Assembly: GCA_035222895.1 (NCBI GenBank)
Contig: JAVYIG010000165.1
Coordinates: 511,001 to 575,000 of the forward strand
Direction: 5' to 3'
DNA: 64,000 nt
Source: Strongylocentrotus droebachiensis
Taxonomy: Eukaryota > Echinodermata > Echinoidea > Camarodonta > Strongylocentrotidae
In this document: positions 53,437 through 59,400 of the stretch, one piece after another
Position numbering within the stretch: position 1 is the first letter of the stretch
Layout: each line of letters begins with the position of its first letter
Position numbers and translations under genes: made by a program
The notes under the pieces: model-generated
The model's input: only the letters and a program-made list of their open reading frames with translations
Told to the model about the DNA's origin: nothing
Databases searched by the model: none

Positions 53437-56400
53437 ACTCCTATTTTGTATTTCCTCTTCACACTAGTTCATGGTAAGTTCATAGTCTGGGGAGACAGTT
53501 CAACAATCATCATCTATGATAGACTGCAACCACTCCCACAGATGCATTCTAACTCAACCTTGTCCATTTTTCTATTCACATATATACTGTACATGTATGT
53601 ACCAGGGCCTCATCTTTACACATTCTTCAATCAATCAGAAGCTTACAAATATCATAATTGCTGAATAATATCAGCCTCGCCTTTTACAAGCTTGAGGACA
53701 AAATATGGTACCCTTCAGATTTCAACTAGATGATGACACCTGTTATATTTCTAGTTCAGGGCTCAGACCCCTTCACACATACATGAATTGAGAACGCTCT
53801 AAAAGTGTGTTCAAATCTAAATAAATTTATCTATCATTTAACTGTACATTCAGTCTGTTAACCTTTTGATTTGAGAGACAACAGAATATCCAGTCATGTA
53901 CATGTACATTCAAATTCCTACAATTTCTTATCTAAAACCCATCTACATTAAAATCCAAGCATCATCTTTCATACTAAAGCTGATTCTCGTAACGTTCCCA
54001 ACAAGTACAGTACATAACAAATGTTTAATTATAAGCCATGACAGATATAAATCACTGCTAGATATTTCGGGGGAAACCTTTTGTTTGAACTTTCAGGAAG
54101 TCGTAAGTCACCAAAGTAATAAATGTCTTTGATGTTTATGAGGACCAGTCTTTCTGTGCTCTATGAATCCTGACAATCATTTCAGGAAGGAAGGTGGCAT
54201 TGCCCATTCAACCATTAGTAGGTTTATTTTGCTAACTCCGCAATCATGTTCTTTAGACGTCTTCCTGGAGAGAATGATGCGGAATGCCTTCCTTCCTATT
54301 TTGCCATATTTTGTGACATAAACTAAATTTACTAAAAGCAGTATTATTCATGGCCATGATAACAAGGAAGATTTTTTTGTTAAGTTAATGTCTAGATTAG
54401 AGTCACATTGAACAATTTACTAACATTCGCTCTTATTCTAATAATAATAATAATACCGGTTTCTTATAAATCGCTATACCATTAAACTGACCAAAGAGCT
54501 TCCAAGTTCCAGTATTATCATTACCCTAGTCACTGGATAGAATTACCATTCTAAAAAATAGACAACTGAAGCTGTGACATCATAAAAATTTATTTTTAGA
54601 ATTTCTCAGTTTTTTCTTCATTTTCCAAAAGAGCATAAAAAATAATGTCATAATGTTATGAACCAGAGCAATATAGCACTGAGTTCCTATAGGAAATCTA
54701 TTTATTCAGATGGTCATATCTCAGCCAATACTTTAAAGGTAAAGACCAGTATTGGAAAAGCCCCAATTTCAAAAAATGAAATGAAAGCTCTTATTACCAA
54801 TCATGTGAAAGAATATGTTTCGACTAATACATTATGATAAAAAAATTGCCGGGAAACCGCCTACTAATTGATATATTTATAAAATGAAAGTATTTTCGAA
54901 CACTGAAATAAGAGCTGATCTGATTTGATTAACAAAAAGCCCAAAAAGCCACACAAAAAAGCCAACAAAAAAATTGGCTTTTTTAAAGGCTTTTTGTTAA
55001 CAAGATCAGATCGGCTCTCATTTCGGTGTTCGAAAATACTTTCATTTTATTACGAGGCACAGTTGAAGTGGTTGTAAATTAAGTTAGACCTAGTAACAAT
55101 GTTGTTTTTAAAACTAAAGATGACAGAAAATTGTTCCTCTGAGTCTAAACAGAAATTTGGACAGGCTAGTTTTTGTGAGTGAGTGAGCTGCATGATACAG
55201 GTGAGTGAGCTGAAGACACGGGAGAGCTTCGGCCGGCAAAGTGCTTTGTGAAGGGGCATAATTTATCGTGACTGAAAAAAAAAAAAAAAAAAAAGAAAAC
55301 TCACTCACTTCCCTTCAAATTAGGAACGTGGTTCAACTTCAAATAGTAGATCCTATTCTTTATTTGCATTATGTGATTCATGTTGAGACACAGAGATTTT
55401 TGAAAACCATTAAAAAGTAACATTTTGAGGACTCAAAATATCATGTACCGGTACCGGTGACTTTTGCCGACGGAAAAAAAGTGCACCTTATACACAGAGA
55501 TTTACGGTAGATAAAATGCCTCGTTCAAGGATATGAGTAACGTGCCAGGGCTCAAACCCACAACCTTTTGCATTTCCAGTACCGATAAAGTGATTAAACC
55601 ACTGGACTGGGGCACTTCATATCATTTTGCTTTGTATCTCCTTTACACAGATATCTAATGAAATCAAAGGAGTACTGTTTTTCCTTTCTAATATTTAGCT
55701 TCAAAGCTCAATACTACAATGTAACAGTCATTTTCAGAAGGTGATTATGTTTGTGACGATGTATATTTGCTATTATTGTATTATGTATTTCTTCTTGTAT
55801 TATGTACATGTACAATGACTGGAAAACCAGTGAAAAAAGAATTTCCTGAAAAGAACAATAAATTTCAATTCAATTAGGCAAAGTAATATAGGAAGATTCC
55901 ATTCTTTAAGTTGGTAATACACACATTTTCAAGTGTCTCCATAGTTCAAGTTGTCTGCATGGTTGTGCTAACAACAACAAAAATGCATTTTCCTTAATAG
56001 TTTTGTTTGATGAATTAAATAATGTCAATAATCTATGAAACTCTTGATTTTTATAGATATAGGAATCTCAGTTGGTGAATTTGTTTCACAAGCACATATT
56101 ATTACATTGTTATAGAAAACTAATATTCATTTATAAATAAAAAATACATCAAGTTTAGGTCTGCCTTTATTACTTAAGGTATTAAAAGAAACTAGTTAAA
56201 TCAGAACTGATTTTATTGTTTACTATATAAATCTATGTATCTACCTATTATTGCTTAGTCCTCTAGACAAAGCAAAACAACAAGAATATAAAAGTCACAA
56301 ATGTGCATACCCCCCCCCCCCCCCTGGAAACCTGCTATCCTCTAGCTCACGCGTGGAACGCACACGCACAGATCATCCTCTAACGAGAAGCTCATGACCA

Positions 56401-59400
56401 AACTTGAAACATGTTGTCAGTCAAGGAGAGGGGACGAAGGGTGGGAAATACATGTACATGTAGGTAGATACACGTATAGATTTATATAGTATACAAATAT
56501 ACAATACCTTTTGAGGGTCTAGCAAAAACTATGAGCTAATGAAGAAGCATAAATAGTTACTTTCCCGAGAGCAAATTTATATCAAATTTACTATACCCGA
56601 GGCTTGCCGAGGGTATAGTAAATTTGATATAAATTTGCCTCGAGGAAAAGTTAATATTTATGCCTCTGAATGCTCATAGTTGGCTAGAGCCAAGAAAGCC
56701 ATTGTATATCTGTTTTATATCCCTCATGAGCAGCTCACTTTTACAAAGAAACTATTACAGTTATTACAACTATGTTCTTGCTGTAGTATTCACCGTTTTG
56801 ATTCTGAGCTCCAGCATAATAAGTTAGAAATTAATTGCGAGAGAAGGAGGTTAGGGCTTCGTTATCCCGGTTCGTTATCAACAAGATCATCATCAAAATC
56901 GGCTTTTATTTCCTTACAAAAATCCTGAAACATAGAAAGACCGTACCTGATCTGTTTCTTCGTGTTTCTGCTGTCAATTCCTTCCTTAAATTTCAACAAT
57001 TCTTCCACATTTAACAGGTGAAAACGGGGATAGTCGGCAGCCAATTTGTTGAACTATGTTTTTTCCAGCTGGTTTTCTCAATGCGCTATCATACGCGCAC
57101 GCCGCGCCAGAACTCTTCGATGGCTTTGCACACCATACCGGCTGCACTGAAAAAAAATTCATGCTCGATCCCAGAAATATCGGTGATCAGTGGAAAAAGT
57201 GGATTCCGGAATTTACTATACTACTCCAAATAGTAAATGTTCTCACTCTCTCAAAATCAATAGTGAAATTATCCCTTTTTTGTGCTCTGTAAAATCCCAA
57301 TGCAAAAAACTATACATGAGGGATATAATAAATAATAAAATCAGTTCTGATTGAACTAATATACTACAATAAATCAATGTATCAACCTATTATTGCTTAG
57401 ACCAACTGTCCCCAACACAGTTGAAAGCGAAGGGCGTGTCCCACCAAGGAGGTTAGCAGGAGGACCAGGGAAGACGTTGCCGCAAACAATGTTGCCGTAG
57501 CAAACAATTCTTCATCTGCCAAAATATCCTTAAGGTAAAGGGCTTTGAAGGAAGCAAGAGAACGCCAGAGGGCAGTTTAGCAGTATCGAACAAGTCGCAT
57601 CTTGAAAGAGACCCCTGTGAAAAATTAGCCATAACAATCAGTCTTTATATAACGCTTCATAGGTCTACGATAACTCTAAGCGCTTGGCAGCAATATTATT
57701 ACTCCGGACCTTGGATCAAGGCTTGCCTGTATTCTGAGTATGCACCTTTTCCAAATCCTGGGGAGAGGTCACCAAGAGGGTTGGGAAACTACAATCGGTC
57801 CAGACGAGGGCGACTGGTTTAGGCGATGATGAGGGCTTAAATAGAAGCCCCACACCACGCCTCTCTCCACAAGAATGACCCGGGGAGATACAGGGGACGT
57901 GAAGAGATTCTCTTCTCTGCCCGGGAGAAAGGCAATACGAAGAGTCTTATTTGAAGAGAAACCAGGATCAAAGAGTGTTTTGACACAGCCTCCCGATCCA
58001 GCTCCCAACTCTTCCCTTGGAGAAGTAGCAAGGGTAGTGGGAGATGGGAGCCTAGCCATCAACAGGAAAAAGGCCCGGAGAGAAAGGATTACACCAGACA
58101 AGGGTAACTGGGTCCAGTCAGGACACACCCAGCGGAACGCCTCGGCTAACTGGAAAGACCGTGTGTGGGGCAAGCACTAAAACGAGGATCGCTCTGCAAA
58201 ATTTTGATCAATATTTATTGCCAGACGAAAATGCGACTAAGGTAAAAAACTGAACCTAGAGTGTTCGAAAACAAAAAGGAACAGTAATTTGATAGCAAAA
58301 AGGTACCAGAATGCGCCAAGAGTGAAAAACTCTGTGGTGCACAGTAACTTACCTGTAGGCAGTCAAGATCGCTGCGAGAGGATGATTATGTGCGTGAGCT
58401 AGAGGATAGAGGGGTTCCAGGGGAGGGGGGGGGGGGGGGGTAAGCACATTTGTGACTTTTATGTTCTCGATGGTCTGCTTTGTCTAGAGGACTTAAGCAA
58501 TAATAGGTAGATACAGGTAGAAAAATAAAGGTTTAAAGAAGTTGTATAACTTTTTTTACACAAAACAAATGGAAGGAATCAAAGATATTGCTCCAAAGGC
58601 ATGACGAGTTTGAAATCACTGCATGATCGCCACTCTGTTAGCAGCATTTTGACAAAGAACAATTACAAAATAATGGACATGCAGTGGGATTCGCTAAGTT
58701 TTTCTTCTGAATGAATCATGGACTTGTAAAATATCCAAGGAAGTCAGCAGCATCACGCTCCTCATACACCGGAGTGTTGTTAGTGGCTTGAAATTAATTT
58801 CAATAGTCGAACATCCATGTATGCGCTTTATACTAGACTGGTCCCAGCCTTATTTGCCACAAGAAGGGCCCTTCTGATTGGCTATCGCTGGCTGACTTTT
58901 CACTCGACATTATAACATATTAGTGCGAGGAAAAAGCTTGCGATTTTCTGTTTGATCTGATACCAAACTCATAATATTCCTGTCAAACCTTGATTTTGTA
59001 CGATTTTTTCAGCACCCTTAAAAAATTAGTTAATTTATATAAGTTTAAGCCTTTCATAATTTTGAAAAATTCCCATTTTTGTTCATATTTAAGGTACAAA
59101 CTGGGCAAGTTTTACTGAAATGTTTGTTGATTTATCTATTGTATAATTTATGTGTAAAGTGCGTCATCTGTATAAGCATGACGTGTCAGTGTGTTTGGTA
59201 TGGTTTTGCATGGTCAATGATGTCATTGCGCTCTCTGCTTAAGAGGGCCCTCTCTCACTTAAAGGGGCACGTTCCCGCCAGTGTAGTTATCGCTGCTCTA
59301 GTCATCGCCATCTTGGTTCCGAAGATCGACTTCTAATTTGCATACAGCTGTCAATCAAAGTACGCGCGGCCTGGCCTGCTTTCCCCAAGCCAGCTGATCA

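Larger units (their letters stand above)
56241..58510. repeat. Large inverted repeat, arms about 140 bp, 2 kb interior
   Basis: Left 56241-56385 and right 58372-58510: CTACCTATTATTGCTTA, CCTCTAGACAAAGCA, AAAAGTCACAAATGTGC, a C16-20 run, CTGGAA, TATCCTCTAGCTCACGC occur in order in the left arm and in the reverse complement of the right. The interior holds the hairpin and DUF3504-like fragment below. A third piece of the outer sequence is near 57345-57405. The open frames at 57769-58180 on both strands are unrecognised. Confidence 0.75.

Noticed and set aside
57769-58180. Overlapping open frames of 134 and 101 codons on opposite strands
   Set aside because: No recognisable motif; local higher GC explains the lack of stops. 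The interval lies between inverted repeat arms.
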